This document shows positions 49,596 through 58,399 of a stretch of DNA of 64,000 bases, piece by piece. Within the stretch, counting starts at the first letter, position 1; the number at the start of each line of letters is the position of its first letter. Source of the DNA: Alphaproteobacteria bacterium (GTDB lineage: Bacteria > Pseudomonadota > Alphaproteobacteria > Sphingomonadales > JAKSBY01); assembly GCA_021774625.1 (NCBI GenBank), contig JAJFIV010000027.1, positions 390,815 through 454,814 of the forward strand, in the 5' to 3' direction. A model generated the notes under the pieces. It saw only the letters and a program-made list of their open reading frames with translations. It was not told the origin of the DNA and did no database searches. The translations under genes were made by a program, and so were the position numbers.

Positions 49596-50636
49596 TTATA
49601 AAATACGGCCGACCACACGGGCGGTGTAATCGACCATGGGAATGATGCGGGCATAATTCAACCGGGTCGGGCCGATCACCCCGATCACCCCGACAATTTC
49701 CTCGCTGCTGGCGTTGCGATAGGGCGCCACAATGACCGACGAGCCGGACAGGGAAAAGAGTTTATTCTCCGAGCCGATAAAAATCTGCACCCCCTCGCCA
49801 TCGCGGGCAAGCTCCAGCAGCTGAATCAGTTCCTTTTTGCTTTCCAGATCGTCGAACAGCTGACGGATGCGCTCAAGGTCTTCGGCGGCTTTCATATCAT
49901 CCAGAAGATTGGCGCGGCCCCGGACGATCAGGGATTCGTGGGACCCGGCCGCCCCCGACCAGCTGGCAAGCCCTTCTTCAACCACACGGGCCGTCAGTTC
50001 ATCCAGTTCAGCCTTGCGGCCGGCAATTTCTTTTTGAATGTCCCGTCTGGCTTCTTCGAATGTTTTGCCGGTGAGGCGGGCATTCAGGTAATTGGTCGCC
50101 TGCCGCAGGGAGGACGACGGCAGTCCGGCCGGCACATTAATCAGCCGGTTTTCCACATTGCCGTCTTCGGTCACCAGAACGACCATCGCCCGGCCATCCT
50201 GCAGATGGACAAATTCCATGTGCTTCAGCGGTAAATCCTGCTTTCCCACCATCACCATGCCGGCACAGTGGGAAAGACCGGACAGCATTTCGGTCGCTTC
50301 CAGCAGAACATCGTCCAGCCGCTTGCCGTCGGCAACGCAGCGGCTTTCGATATTCGCCCGCTCATCCGAAGACAGGTAGCCAAGCTGCAAAAGCCCGTCG
50401 ACAAACAGACGCAGACCCCGTTCCGTGGGGATGCGCCCGGCGGATGTGTGAGGGGAAAACAAAAGGCCCGTTTCTTCCAGATCCGCCATGACATTGCGCA
50501 CGCTGGCCGGGGAAAGCTGAATTCCCGGCATGCGCGACAGCAGCCGCGACCCCACCGGATCGCCGGTTTCCAGATAGCTTTCGACAATATTGCGAAAAAC
50601 GGCCCGCGACCGTTCATTCAGCGTTTCAATGCTCAT
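49596..50636 (-). CDS. hrcA: Heat-inducible transcription repressor HrcA
   Basis: Winged-helix repressor that normally binds the CIRCE operator before chaperone genes. 346 residues. LNERSRAVFRNIVESYLETGDPVGSRLLSR and SPASVRNVMADLEETGLLFSPHTSAGRIPTERG are diagnostic, and the C-terminus has GVIGVIGPTRLNYARIIPMVDY. No CIRCE sequence is visible upstream of hrcA, dnaK or elsewhere in the window, so its targets (probably groESL) lie outside. Confidence 0.96.
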   Translation of the reverse strand: MSIETLNERSRAVFRNIVESYLETGDPVGSRLLSRMPGIQLSPASVRNVMADLEETGLLFSPHTSAGRIPTERGLRLFVDGLLQLGYLSSDERANIESRCVADGKRLDDVLLEATEMLSGLSHCAGMVMVGKQDLPLKHMEFVHLQDGRAMVVLVTEDGNVENRLINVPAGLPSSSLRQATNYLNARLTGKTFEEARRDIQKEIAGRKAELDELTARVVEEGLASWSGAAGSHESLIVRGRANLLDDMKAAEDLERIRQLFDDLESKKELIQLLELARDGEGVQIFIGSENKLFSLSGSSVIVAPYRNASSEEIVGVIGVIGPTRLNYARIIPMVDYTARVVGRIL

Positions 50637-50663
50637 TTTACCAACCGGGTCCTGTTCGGTGCG

Positions 50664-50692
50664 AATGTAGGTAGCCGCACCGCTGGCGTCAA
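50664..50692 (-). promoter_or_regulatory. Candidate sigma-70 promoter of hrcA-grpE
   Basis: Minus strand TTGACG (50687-50692), 17 bases, TACATT (50664-50669): 5 of 6 and 4 of 6 matches with ideal spacing, about 28 bases before the hrcA ATG. No RpoH-type CTTG/CCTAT pair is seen here. Confidence 0.45.
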
Positions 50693-50777
50693 TATGTGGT
50701 TATGTCCTATAAACGGCCCGGCCAGAAACATAAAGCGGAGAGAGAGGGCGGGTGAGGCGCTTTTCCGTGCATAATGA

Positions 50778-50805
50778 TTGAACAGACGGCAGGAACCGGT
50801 ATAGA
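50778..50805 (+). promoter_or_regulatory. Candidate sigma-70 promoter of rph
   Basis: TTGAAC (50778-50783), 16 bases, TATAGA (50800-50805), both 4 of 6. Transcription would start near 50812, consistent with an rph start at 50825 or, with a longer leader, 50843. Confidence 0.35.
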
Positions 50806-50842
50806 AGCGGGCGGGAATCAATAAATGAAAATGGAAAATATT

Positions 50843-51562
50843 ATGAGGCCATCGGACCGGTTGCCGGATGAAATGCGAAATGTGGAATTTGTCGGCGGCT
50901 TTGCCAAACACGCCGAAGGTGCGTGTCTGGCAAAATTTGGCGACACCCATGTGCTGTGTACGGCCAGTCTGGAAGAGCGCGCGCCGCCTTTCCTGCGCGA
51001 TACCGGCAGGGGCTGGGTGACGGCGGAATACGGCATGCTGCCGCGGTCTACCCACGACCGGATGCCGCGGGAAGCCGCCAAAGGCAAACAATCGGGCCGG
51101 ACCCAGGAAATCCAGCGGCTGATTGGCCGCAGCCTGCGGGCCGTCTGTGATCTGAAACTGATCGGCGAACGGCAGATCCGGGTCGATTGCGATGTCATCC
51201 AGGCCGATGGCGGGACCCGGACGGCATCCATATCCGGCGCCTATGTGGTGCTGCATCAGTGTTTTTCGAAAATGCTGGAACGCGGCCTGATTGAAGCCAT
51301 GCCGCTGAAGGATCAGGTGGCGGCGGTCTCCTGCGGGATTTATAAGGGAACCCCGGTGCTTGATCTAGATTATCCGGAGGACAGCGTGGCGGAAACCGAC
51401 GCCAACTTTGTGCTGACAAAATCCGACGGTATTGTGGAAATACAAGGGACGGCGGAAGAAACACCGTTTTCGGAAGAGGAGTTTCTGCGGCTGTTGAGAT
51501 TGGCCCGGCTCGGTTGCGGGACTATTTTCGATGCCCAGAACCGGGCGCTGGCCGGGGGTTAG
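50843..51562 (+). CDS. rph: Ribonuclease PH
   Basis: Phosphorolytic 3' trimming of tRNA precursors. 239 residues from the chosen [19 protein letters not shown] matches the family N-terminus, [44 protein letters not shown] is diagnostic, and [22 protein letters not shown] holds the active-site Asp. In-frame ATGs at 50825 and 50831 are also possible. It starts the rph-rdgB-hemW operon, divergent from hrcA as is common in alphaproteobacteria. Confidence 0.95.
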   Translation: MRPSDRLPDEMRNVEFVGGFAKHAEGACLAKFGDTHVLCTASLEERAPPFLRDTGRGWVTAEYGMLPRSTHDRMPREAAKGKQSGRTQEIQRLIGRSLRAVCDLKLIGERQIRVDCDVIQADGGTRTASISGAYVVLHQCFSKMLERGLIEAMPLKDQVAAVSCGIYKGTPVLDLDYPEDSVAETDANFVLTKSDGIVEIQGTAEETPFSEEEFLRLLRLARLGCGTIFDAQNRALAGG

Positions 51563-51581
51563 GACACGAGGCTGTAAAAGC

Positions 51582-52172
51582 ATGGCGCGGAAATTCACAG
51601 AAAATAAACTGGTGATCGCCAGTCATAATCCCGGCAAGGTCCGGGAAATTTCCGCTCTTCTGGCCCCCTTTGAGGTCGAAGTAATATCCGCCGGCGCGCT
51701 GGGCCTGCCGGAGCCGGAAGAAACCGGCATGACCTTTCTGGAAAATGCCGAGATGAAGGCCCGGGCCAGTGCCGCCGGCGCAAACCTCCCGGCTCTGGCC
51801 GACGATTCTGGGCTGGTAGCGCCGGCGTTGAACGGCGCGCCGGGCATTTATTCCGCCCGCTGGGCCGGGCCGGACAAGAATTTCGACCGCGCCATGGACC
51901 GGGTCAAAAAAGAACTGGGCGCGGGGGACCCGGCCGCCCATTTTACCGCCGCCCTCGCGCTGGCCTGGCCCGATGGTCATGTGGAACGGTTTGAAGGCAA
52001 AGTCCATGGCCGGCTTGCCTGGCCCAAGCGGGGCGATCAGGGCTTTGGCTATGACCCCATTTTTATCCCCGACGGCTATGACATCACGTTCGGTGAAATG
52101 GACCCGGGCCACAAACATACCATCAGCCACCGCGCCAACGCCTTCAAACAGCTGATCAATGCCTGCTTCTAA
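51582..52172 (+). CDS. rdgB: RdgB/Ham1 family XTP/dITP pyrophosphatase
   Basis: Removes non-canonical purine NTPs such as dITP and XTP. 196 residues. [14 protein letters not shown] binds the nucleotide, [24 protein letters not shown] is the family signature, and [10 protein letters not shown] and [19 protein letters not shown] complete it. Starts 19 bases after rph and overlaps hemW by 14 bases. Confidence 0.95.
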   Translation: MARKFTENKLVIASHNPGKVREISALLAPFEVEVISAGALGLPEPEETGMTFLENAEMKARASAAGANLPALADDSGLVAPALNGAPGIYSARWAGPDKNFDRAMDRVKKELGAGDPAAHFTAALALAWPDGHVERFEGKVHGRLAWPKRGDQGFGYDPIFIPDGYDITFGEMDPGHKHTISHRANAFKQLINACF

Positions 52173-53310
52173 ACCAGATGCCATCGCGGTCTATATTCAC
52201 TGGCCCTTTTGCCAGTCAAAATGTCCCTATTGCGATTTTAACAGCCATGTCCGGGATCAGGTGGATCAGGAGCGGTGGCGGAAAGCGCTGTTAAGGGAAA
52301 TTGACTGGTTCGCCGGCCGGGCCGGGGTGGGGAAGCTGTCCAGCGTGTTTTTCGGCGGCGGCACGCCTTCCCTGATGCCGCCGGCAACGGTGAACGCGGT
52401 TCTGGAGCGGATTGAGTCGCACTGGAAATTTCCCGCCGGTCTCGAAATAACCCTGGAGGCCAATCCATCCAGCGTTGAAGCGGCGCGCTTTGCGGATTTG
52501 AAAGCGGCGGGCGTCAATCGCCTCTCCATCGGCATTCAGTCTTTTTCCGATGCGCGCCTGCGTTTTCTTGGCCGCCGCCACGATGCGGCCGAAGCCCGCA
52601 AAGCCATCGCCATCGCTACAGATATTTTTGATCGTGTCAGCCTCGACCTGATCTATGCAACCCCGGAGCAGACGGCGGAGGATTGGCGGGCGGAGCTGGT
52701 TGAGGCCCTGAATTACGGAACCGGCCATCTCTCGCTTTATCAATTGACCATCGAGAACGGCACGGCTTTTGAGCGGCAATTCAACCGGGGTGATTTCTTG
52801 CTGCCCGCAGAGACGGTATCGGAGGATCTGTTCGACCTGACGCAGGATGTCTGTGAGGCGGCAGGCCGCCCGGCGTATGAAATTTCCAATCATGCCCTGC
52901 CCGGCGAGGAATGCCGGCACAATCTGAATTACTGGCGGGGCGGGCATTATCTCGGCATCGGCCCCGGTGCGCACGGAAGATTGCAGATAGCGGGGCAGAT
53001 TGTTGCCACCCGGCAATGGCGGCGGCCGGAAAACTGGCTGTCTTGCGTGGAAGAAAAAGGATATGGGACGGAAGCGGAAGAACCGGTCACGCTTCCCGAG
53101 CGGGCCGAGGAAAAACTGATGATGGGCTTCAGGCTCAAAGAAGGGATAGACCGGGATCATCTGGGGCTTTCCTGGCCGGGTATTGTTGATGAAGAAAAGT
53201 TTTTGGCGCTGCTGGAGGGGGGTTATCTGAGCCAAAGCGCCAGCAGAGTGCAGACGACGCCGAAAGGACGAAAACTGCTCAACACGATCCTGAAAGAACT
53301 TCTTGCCTGA
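52159..53310 (+). CDS. hemW: HemW, radical SAM haem chaperone
   Basis: CPO-III-like radical SAM protein that binds haem and delivers it to target proteins, formerly annotated as oxygen-independent coproporphyrinogen oxidase. 383 residues. [17 protein letters not shown] carries C18, C22 and C25 of the [4Fe-4S] site, and GGGTPSLM with SIGIQSF are family motifs. It lacks the extra N-terminal region of HemN, supporting HemW. Last gene of the rph operon. Confidence 0.92.
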   Translation: MPASKPDAIAVYIHWPFCQSKCPYCDFNSHVRDQVDQERWRKALLREIDWFAGRAGVGKLSSVFFGGGTPSLMPPATVNAVLERIESHWKFPAGLEITLEANPSSVEAARFADLKAAGVNRLSIGIQSFSDARLRFLGRRHDAAEARKAIAIATDIFDRVSLDLIYATPEQTAEDWRAELVEALNYGTGHLSLYQLTIENGTAFERQFNRGDFLLPAETVSEDLFDLTQDVCEAAGRPAYEISNHALPGEECRHNLNYWRGGHYLGIGPGAHGRLQIAGQIVATRQWRRPENWLSCVEEKGYGTEAEEPVTLPERAEEKLMMGFRLKEGIDRDHLGLSWPGIVDEEKFLALLEGGYLSQSASRVQTTPKGRKLLNTILKELLA

Positions 53311-53319
53311 TGCCCAGTC

Positions 53320-54624
53320 TTATTTTTCAAAGCTTTCCGGCGCCGGGGAAATGGTCTTGAATTCCCGGCCGGTGATCTCCATCACCGCCAGACCGCGCTC
53401 GGCAATGCCGTCGCTGCGAAAGCGGAAAATCCCGTCAATGCCGGAAAACCCGTTCACATCCGTCAGCGCTTCGCGGGAAAAACGGTCGGCCCGGATTTCA
53501 TTGCGGGCAAGCAGGGCCACCAGCGCCGTGGCGTCATAGGCCAGGGTTGCGATCCGCGGCGGGCGGCTGCCGAACAGGGTTTCAAAACGGACGGCAAAAG
53601 ACTGAAAGCCCTCCACCGGCGGGGCGGCGAACCAACCGCTTCTCAGGGGAATTTCCCGGAAGATGGCGGGGTCATCCCAAAGCCCGGTGCCGAGGAATTT
53701 CACATTTTTCGGATCGATCTCGTAAAAAGGCAGGACCGGCGCCATGGCGCTTAACAGTGTGCCGCCTTCCGGAATCAGCACCGCGTCGAAGACCGGATCG
53801 CCAATGGTTTCAAACGCTTCCAGTCCTTTCAGAATTTCATCGGCAAAATCATCATCCAGTCTTTTGAGAAAGGCCTCTTCCCGCACATAGGCGCGCCGCC
53901 GGGTGTCATAATTGGCCAGCCGCTTCACCGGCTCGAAAACCTGGGCCGCCTCGCGCTGGTAAAATTCAAGGGCCGTGATACCGACGCCCAATTCATTGGC
54001 GCTCTTGCCGAAAGACGCCAGAACTTCATCGCCATAGGGGGTGTCCGGCAGCAGCGCGCCGAAGCGCTGATAGCCTTCCGCCGCCGCATAGGCCATCACC
54101 CGCCGGACCTCCTGGTCGGGCATAAAGCTCAGCAGATAAATGCCGCCGCCGGCAATCGAGCGGTCGTTGGAAAAGCCGATCATCCGGATGCCCCGCTCCT
54201 GTAAAGTGGGCGCCGCGCTTTGAATCGAAGAGGCAAACAAAGGCCCGATGGCGATCTCCACATTGGCCGCCGCGGCCTCGGCAGCGGCCCGCGCCGCGCC
54301 CTCCGGTGTTCCCCTGGTATCGAAGGGGATCAACTCAAGCCGGGGATCGTAGGAATCGAAAAGCGCCAGGCTCGCGGCATCCAGCAGGGCCTCACCCACT
54401 TCCTTGCTGCCGCCGGAAAGCGGCAGCAAAAGACCGACGCGGATGGCTTCGCCGGTAAAGGGCGCTATGTCGGGCAATCGCGGCCGGCCGGGAAGGTCCG
54501 CGCCCCCGGAAACCGGGGATGGCGGGCCGGCGGTATCGCGGGCCGCGGGGTTTGAGCCGCCAGAGGCACAGCCGGCGATGGCGGACAGCAGAAGACAGAT
54601 AAATATGGTGCGGGTTACAGTCAT
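53320..54624 (-). CDS. Penicillin-binding protein activator LpoA-like lipoprotein
   Basis: A 434-residue lipoprotein with lipobox IAGC. The body is a periplasmic-binding-protein fold of the LppC/LpoA C-terminal type: RVGLLLPLSGGSKEVGEALLDAASLALFD, then AEAAAANVEIAIGPLFASS and ALLPDTPYGDEVL. It lacks the TPR N-domain of E. coli LpoA. Expected to stimulate PBP1-type synthases, but this is by family only. Divergent from rsmI, as lpoA is in many proteobacteria. Confidence 0.85.
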   Translation of the reverse strand: MTVTRTIFICLLLSAIAGCASGGSNPAARDTAGPPSPVSGGADLPGRPRLPDIAPFTGEAIRVGLLLPLSGGSKEVGEALLDAASLALFDSYDPRLELIPFDTRGTPEGAARAAAEAAAANVEIAIGPLFASSIQSAAPTLQERGIRMIGFSNDRSIAGGGIYLLSFMPDQEVRRVMAYAAAEGYQRFGALLPDTPYGDEVLASFGKSANELGVGITALEFYQREAAQVFEPVKRLANYDTRRRAYVREEAFLKRLDDDFADEILKGLEAFETIGDPVFDAVLIPEGGTLLSAMAPVLPFYEIDPKNVKFLGTGLWDDPAIFREIPLRSGWFAAPPVEGFQSFAVRFETLFGSRPPRIATLAYDATALVALLARNEIRADRFSREALTDVNGFSGIDGIFRFRSDGIAERGLAVMEITGREFKTISPAPESFEK

Positions 54625-54737
54625 AGAAAGGCTCTATAAAACGATCCTAGCATCAAACGAAACTTTTCTTCCAATCTAACCCCGTCGCCATGCTAAGTAA
54701 ATTCCCCGAACAGACAGGCAGCGACCAACGGTGAATT

Positions 54738-55583
54738 ATGGCAAGCCTATCCTTGAAATCAGGCCTTTATGTGACCGCGACCCCCATCGGCAATCTGAAA
54801 GATATTACGCTCAGGGCGCTGGAGATTTTAAAATCCGCCGATCTGATTCTCTGTGAAGACACCAGGGTATCAGTGAAGCTGGTCCATCATTACGGCCTGA
54901 CCGCGCCGCTGAAGGCCTATCATGAGCATAATGCGGACCGGATGCGGCCCGAGATTCTAGACAGGATTGCCGATGGCGCGGCCATCGCGCTGATTTCCGA
55001 CGCCGGAACCCCGCTGATTTCCGACCCCGGCTATAAGCTGGTGCGTGCGGCGCAGGAGGCCGGCCATGCTGTGGTGGCCATCCCGGGGCCGTCTGCCCTG
55101 ACGGCGGCGCTTTCCATTTCCGGCATGGCGACCGATCGGGTTCATTTTTCCGGCTTTCTGCCCGCTAAAAGAAGCGCGCGGCGCAATTTTCTTGAAGAGT
55201 TAAAACAGATTGAGGCGACGCTTGTTTTCTATGAAAGCCCCGGCCGGCTGGTAAAAACCCTGACGGATATGCTGGAAATTCTCGGTGACCGGGAAGCCGG
55301 TATCGCCCGGGAGCTGACCAAAAAATTTGAGGAGGCGCGGCGGGCATCCTTGTCGGAACTGATTCAGCATTATTCTGCCGTGCCGCCGAAAGGGGAGATT
55401 GTTATTCTCATCGACCGGGAACGCGAGGACCGTGAGCCCGCGCAGGACCTGGATGGCCTGCTATTGGCGGCATTCGAAGAGCAAAGCCTGCGGGATGCGG
55501 TGGATGCCGTCGCCACAGGAACCGGCATGGCGCGGAAGGCGGTTTATGTCCGGGCGCTCCAACTGAAAGAAAAAAAAGCATGA
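54738..55583 (+). CDS. rsmI: 16S rRNA (cytidine-1402-2'-O)-methyltransferase RsmI
   Basis: 2'-O-methylates C1402 of 16S rRNA. 281 residues. GLYVTATPIGNLKDITLRALEIL, LCEDTRVS and ALISDAGTPLISDPGYKLV are diagnostic, followed by VVAIPGPSALTAALSISG. The gene order lpoA-rsmI-yraN-gshB is widespread. Its TGA overlaps the yraN ATG (ATGA). Confidence 0.96.
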   Translation: MASLSLKSGLYVTATPIGNLKDITLRALEILKSADLILCEDTRVSVKLVHHYGLTAPLKAYHEHNADRMRPEILDRIADGAAIALISDAGTPLISDPGYKLVRAAQEAGHAVVAIPGPSALTAALSISGMATDRVHFSGFLPAKRSARRNFLEELKQIEATLVFYESPGRLVKTLTDMLEILGDREAGIARELTKKFEEARRASLSELIQHYSAVPPKGEIVILIDREREDREPAQDLDGLLLAAFEEQSLRDAVDAVATGTGMARKAVYVRALQLKEKKA

Positions 55584-55966
55584 AACGTCCCCGGCAGCAG
55601 GCGGAACGCCGGGGCCGGCTGGCCGAGTTCATTGCCGCGGCTTATTTCCGGCTGAGGGGCTACCGCATTGTCGGCCGCCGCCAGCGCACCCTTGCCGGTG
55701 AAATTGACCTGATTGTGAAAAACAGCCGCGCCCTTGCCTTTGTTGAAGTGAAGATCCGCGGCGATCTTGAAACCGCCGCCTATTCCATATCGGACTATCA
55801 GCGCCAGCGCATTGCCCGCGCCGCCGCGGCCTGGCTCGCAAACAATCCGGCGCCTTGCCATATGGATATCCGCTTTGATGCGGTGTTGCTTGCTTTCCCG
55901 TTTCACTTCAGGCACATGGAAAATGCTTGGCGTATCGACGATGTCCGTCCCATCCGCAGGCGTTAG
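55580..55966 (+). CDS. YraN/UPF0102 family nuclease-like protein
   Basis: A 128-residue protein of the restriction-endonuclease-like UPF0102 family. [52 protein letters not shown] contains the GEIDLI and FVEVK active-site positions. In vivo role unsettled; proposed in DNA or recombination processing. Coupled to rsmI, and gshB follows after 26 bases. Confidence 0.92.
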   Translation: MKRPRQQAERRGRLAEFIAAAYFRLRGYRIVGRRQRTLAGEIDLIVKNSRALAFVEVKIRGDLETAAYSISDYQRQRIARAAAAWLANNPAPCHMDIRFDAVLLAFPFHFRHMENAWRIDDVRPIRRR

Positions 55967-55992
55967 CTGCGGCAATAATCAGGAGAAGCCAT

Positions 55993-56937
55993 ATGGCGAA
56001 AAATCTACGCATTGCCATTCAGATGGACCCGATGGATGGGATCGACATCCGCGCCGATTCGACTTTCGCTCTTGCTCTGGAGGCCATGGAGCGCGGGTTT
56101 CGGCTTTATCACTATCTGCCCGAGGACCTTACCTTCCGCGAAGGCCGGGTAACGGCAAGGACACATCCCATGACGGTCAGGGCGGTCCCGGGCAATCATT
56201 TTGCCTTTGGCGCTATAGAAAAGGTCGATCTGGCGGATATGGATGTGGTTTTGATGCGCCAGGACCCGCCCTTTGATATGGCCTATATCACCGCTACCCA
56301 TATTCTCGAACATATCCGGCCGCAGACGCTGGTGGTGAATGATCCCGTCCATGTCCGGAATGCGCCGGAAAAGCTGCTGGTCACCCATTTTCCTGACCTG
56401 ACGCCGCCAAGCCTGATCAGCCGGAACAAGGCGGATATTGAGGCCTTTCGCGCCGATCATGGCGATATCATCTTAAAGCCGCTTTACGGTAATGGCGGCG
56501 CCGGGGTTTTTCACGTGAAGCCGGGCGATGAAAATTTTAATGCCTTGCTGGAAATGTTTCAGTCCATTTCCCGGGAACCGGTTCTGGCTCAACGCTATCT
56601 GCCGGAAGTCCGGGATGGCGACAAGCGGATCATTCTGATGGACGGCGAAGCCGTGGGCGCCCTAAACCGCCGTCCTGCCGAAGGAGAGGCGCGGTCCAAT
56701 CTGCATGTGGGCGGCACCGCGGAAGCGGCTCGGTTAACGGCGCGGGAACGGCAGATCTGTGAACGGCTCGGACCCCTTTTGCGCGAACAGGGGCTGGTTT
56801 TTGTCGGCATCGATGTGATCGGCGACTGGCTGACGGAAATCAATGTTACCTCGCCCACCGGCATTCAGGAAATCAGCCGCTATGACGGAACCAATCTCGC
56901 CGGCCTGTTCTGGGATGCGGTCGAAAAGAAACTTTGA
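55993..56937 (+). CDS. gshB: Glutathione synthetase
   Basis: Joins gamma-glutamylcysteine and glycine to make glutathione. 314 residues, ATP-grasp fold. [26 protein letters not shown] at the N-terminus, [16 protein letters not shown], then the grasp motif [17 protein letters not shown] and [19 protein letters not shown] [15 protein letters not shown] near the end. AGGAGA lies 6 bases before ATG 55993. The codons for VFHVK contain a degenerate parS-like sequence. Confidence 0.96.
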   Translation: MAKNLRIAIQMDPMDGIDIRADSTFALALEAMERGFRLYHYLPEDLTFREGRVTARTHPMTVRAVPGNHFAFGAIEKVDLADMDVVLMRQDPPFDMAYITATHILEHIRPQTLVVNDPVHVRNAPEKLLVTHFPDLTPPSLISRNKADIEAFRADHGDIILKPLYGNGGAGVFHVKPGDENFNALLEMFQSISREPVLAQRYLPEVRDGDKRIILMDGEAVGALNRRPAEGEARSNLHVGGTAEAARLTARERQICERLGPLLREQGLVFVGIDVIGDWLTEINVTSPTGIQEISRYDGTNLAGLFWDAVEKKL

Positions 56938-56980
56938 ACTTTTGCCCGGCAGGCCGGCGCAGGATAATTCCCAGAAAACT

Positions 56981-58399
56981 TTAGCGCTCGCTGAATGCGG
57001 TCGAGAGCGAGTTATAAACCGGACGCGTCAGATAGCCCAAAAGCGTCTTATCGCCGGTTTTGATATCGGCGCTTAAGGTCATGCCCGGCGTGATGCGGTT
57101 GGAACGGGGGTCGGGTCCGACATAATCCTGATCCAGTTTGACCAAGCCGCGGAAATAGGGCCGGCCCTCTTCGTCCCTAAAGCTGGTGGCGGAAATATGG
57201 GTCAGATTTCCCTTTATGCCGCCGAGCCGGGCGAAATTATAGGTTTCGATCTTAACCAGCGCTTCCTTGCCGATGGCGAGATGACCGATATCCTTGGGTG
57301 AAATGCGGACTTCGGCGACAAATTCCTCCCGGTCCGGGACGATTTCCGCCACCACATCGCCGGGAGAAACCACAGCGCCGATCGAAGTCACCGTCAGGCC
57401 CTTGACCTTGCCGGAAACCGGCGCCGTGATCGACAGGCGGCTGACCCGGTCTTGCAGACGGGCCAGCTGTTCCTTGACCTGGGCCTGTTCCGAAACCACG
57501 CGGCCCATTTCGTTGAGCGCATCATTTCTGAGCCGGGCTTCAAGTTCCAAAATCCGTCCATTGGCTTCAGCCATACTTGCCTGGTTGCGGGCCAGGCGGC
57601 TGATGACATCCGATTTGTCGCCCTTGGTCCGGTTGAGTTCCCGCTGGGTCGCCAGATAAACCACCCGTGACGTCAGGCCCTTTTCCAGAAGCTCCCGGCG
57701 CAGGTCCGCCTCTTCCTGGACCAGGGCAACCTGCCGGATCAAAACCTGCTCCTGTTCCTCGAGGCCGATTTTTTCCTGCTGCAGGCTCTCCAGTTCTGCA
57801 TTAATGACGGCAATCTGGGCCTCCCGTGCGGCGATCTGCGTTTCAAGGATGTTTGCATGATCCTCGACCAGGGCGGGGTAGCTATTTTCATAACGGGAAA
57901 AATCCGCTTTGCGCGACAGGGAAAAAGCGCGCAGCCGCTCGGCCTGAAGACTGAGCGCCGCATAACGGGCGCGAATGCTGTCCAGTTCGGCCTTTGGCGC
58001 GGTTTCATCCAGAAGCACAAGGGGCTGCCCCCGGGTGACGATATCGCCGTCCTGAACCAGAACGCCGGCGACGATGCCGCCTTCCAGATGCTGAACCGGC
58101 TGGACAAAATTGATCGGCAGGATTTCACCGGGCGCCACCGTCTTTTCGTCGAATTTTGCAATCCCCGCCCAGATCAGAAAGCCGCCAAGAAAAGCGGCAA
58201 TCAGCACAATGCTGTTGCGGATCAGGCTGGGCGGCGTTGCTTCCTGAAGGAGTGCGGAACGGGACAGGAATTTGACATAGGTCTGATCGCCCTCCGGTTT
58301 TAATGCCGCGCCGATTTTTGGTATAAAAACGCCGATGCTCTGTATCCCCTTATTAAGAGGCGCCAGAAGGCCTTTTCCTCCAGGTGTTTCCTTACTCAT
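56981..58399 (-). CDS. HlyD family type I secretion adaptor
   Basis: Membrane-fusion protein linking an inner-membrane ABC exporter to a TolC-type channel. 472 residues. One membrane helix at about 60-80 (IVLIAAFLGGFLIWAGIAKF), a split lipoyl domain (VQPVQHLEGGIVAGVLVQDGDIVTRGQPLVLLDE and SITAPVSGKVKGLTV), a long coiled coil at about 120-320, and a beta-barrel tail with DRNLRPGMTLSADIKTG-like RITPGMTLSADIKTGD. It overlaps the upstream ABC gene by 4 bases. No TolC gene is seen in the window. Confidence 0.93.
   Translation of the reverse strand: MSKETPGGKGLLAPLNKGIQSIGVFIPKIGAALKPEGDQTYVKFLSRSALLQEATPPSLIRNSIVLIAAFLGGFLIWAGIAKFDEKTVAPGEILPINFVQPVQHLEGGIVAGVLVQDGDIVTRGQPLVLLDETAPKAELDSIRARYAALSLQAERLRAFSLSRKADFSRYENSYPALVEDHANILETQIAAREAQIAVINAELESLQQEKIGLEEQEQVLIRQVALVQEEADLRRELLEKGLTSRVVYLATQRELNRTKGDKSDVISRLARNQASMAEANGRILELEARLRNDALNEMGRVVSEQAQVKEQLARLQDRVSRLSITAPVSGKVKGLTVTSIGAVVSPGDVVAEIVPDREEFVAEVRISPKDIGHLAIGKEALVKIETYNFARLGGIKGNLTHISATSFRDEEGRPYFRGLVKLDQDYVGPDPRSNRITPGMTLSADIKTGDKTLLGYLTRPVYNSLSTAFSER

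Noticed and set aside
56509..56524. parS-like TTTTTCACGTGAAGCC inside gshB
   Set aside because: Three mismatches to the 16-bp consensus, at positions that break the palindrome, and the codons encode a conserved part of the ATP-grasp loop. Probably chance, though ParB ChIP would settle it.
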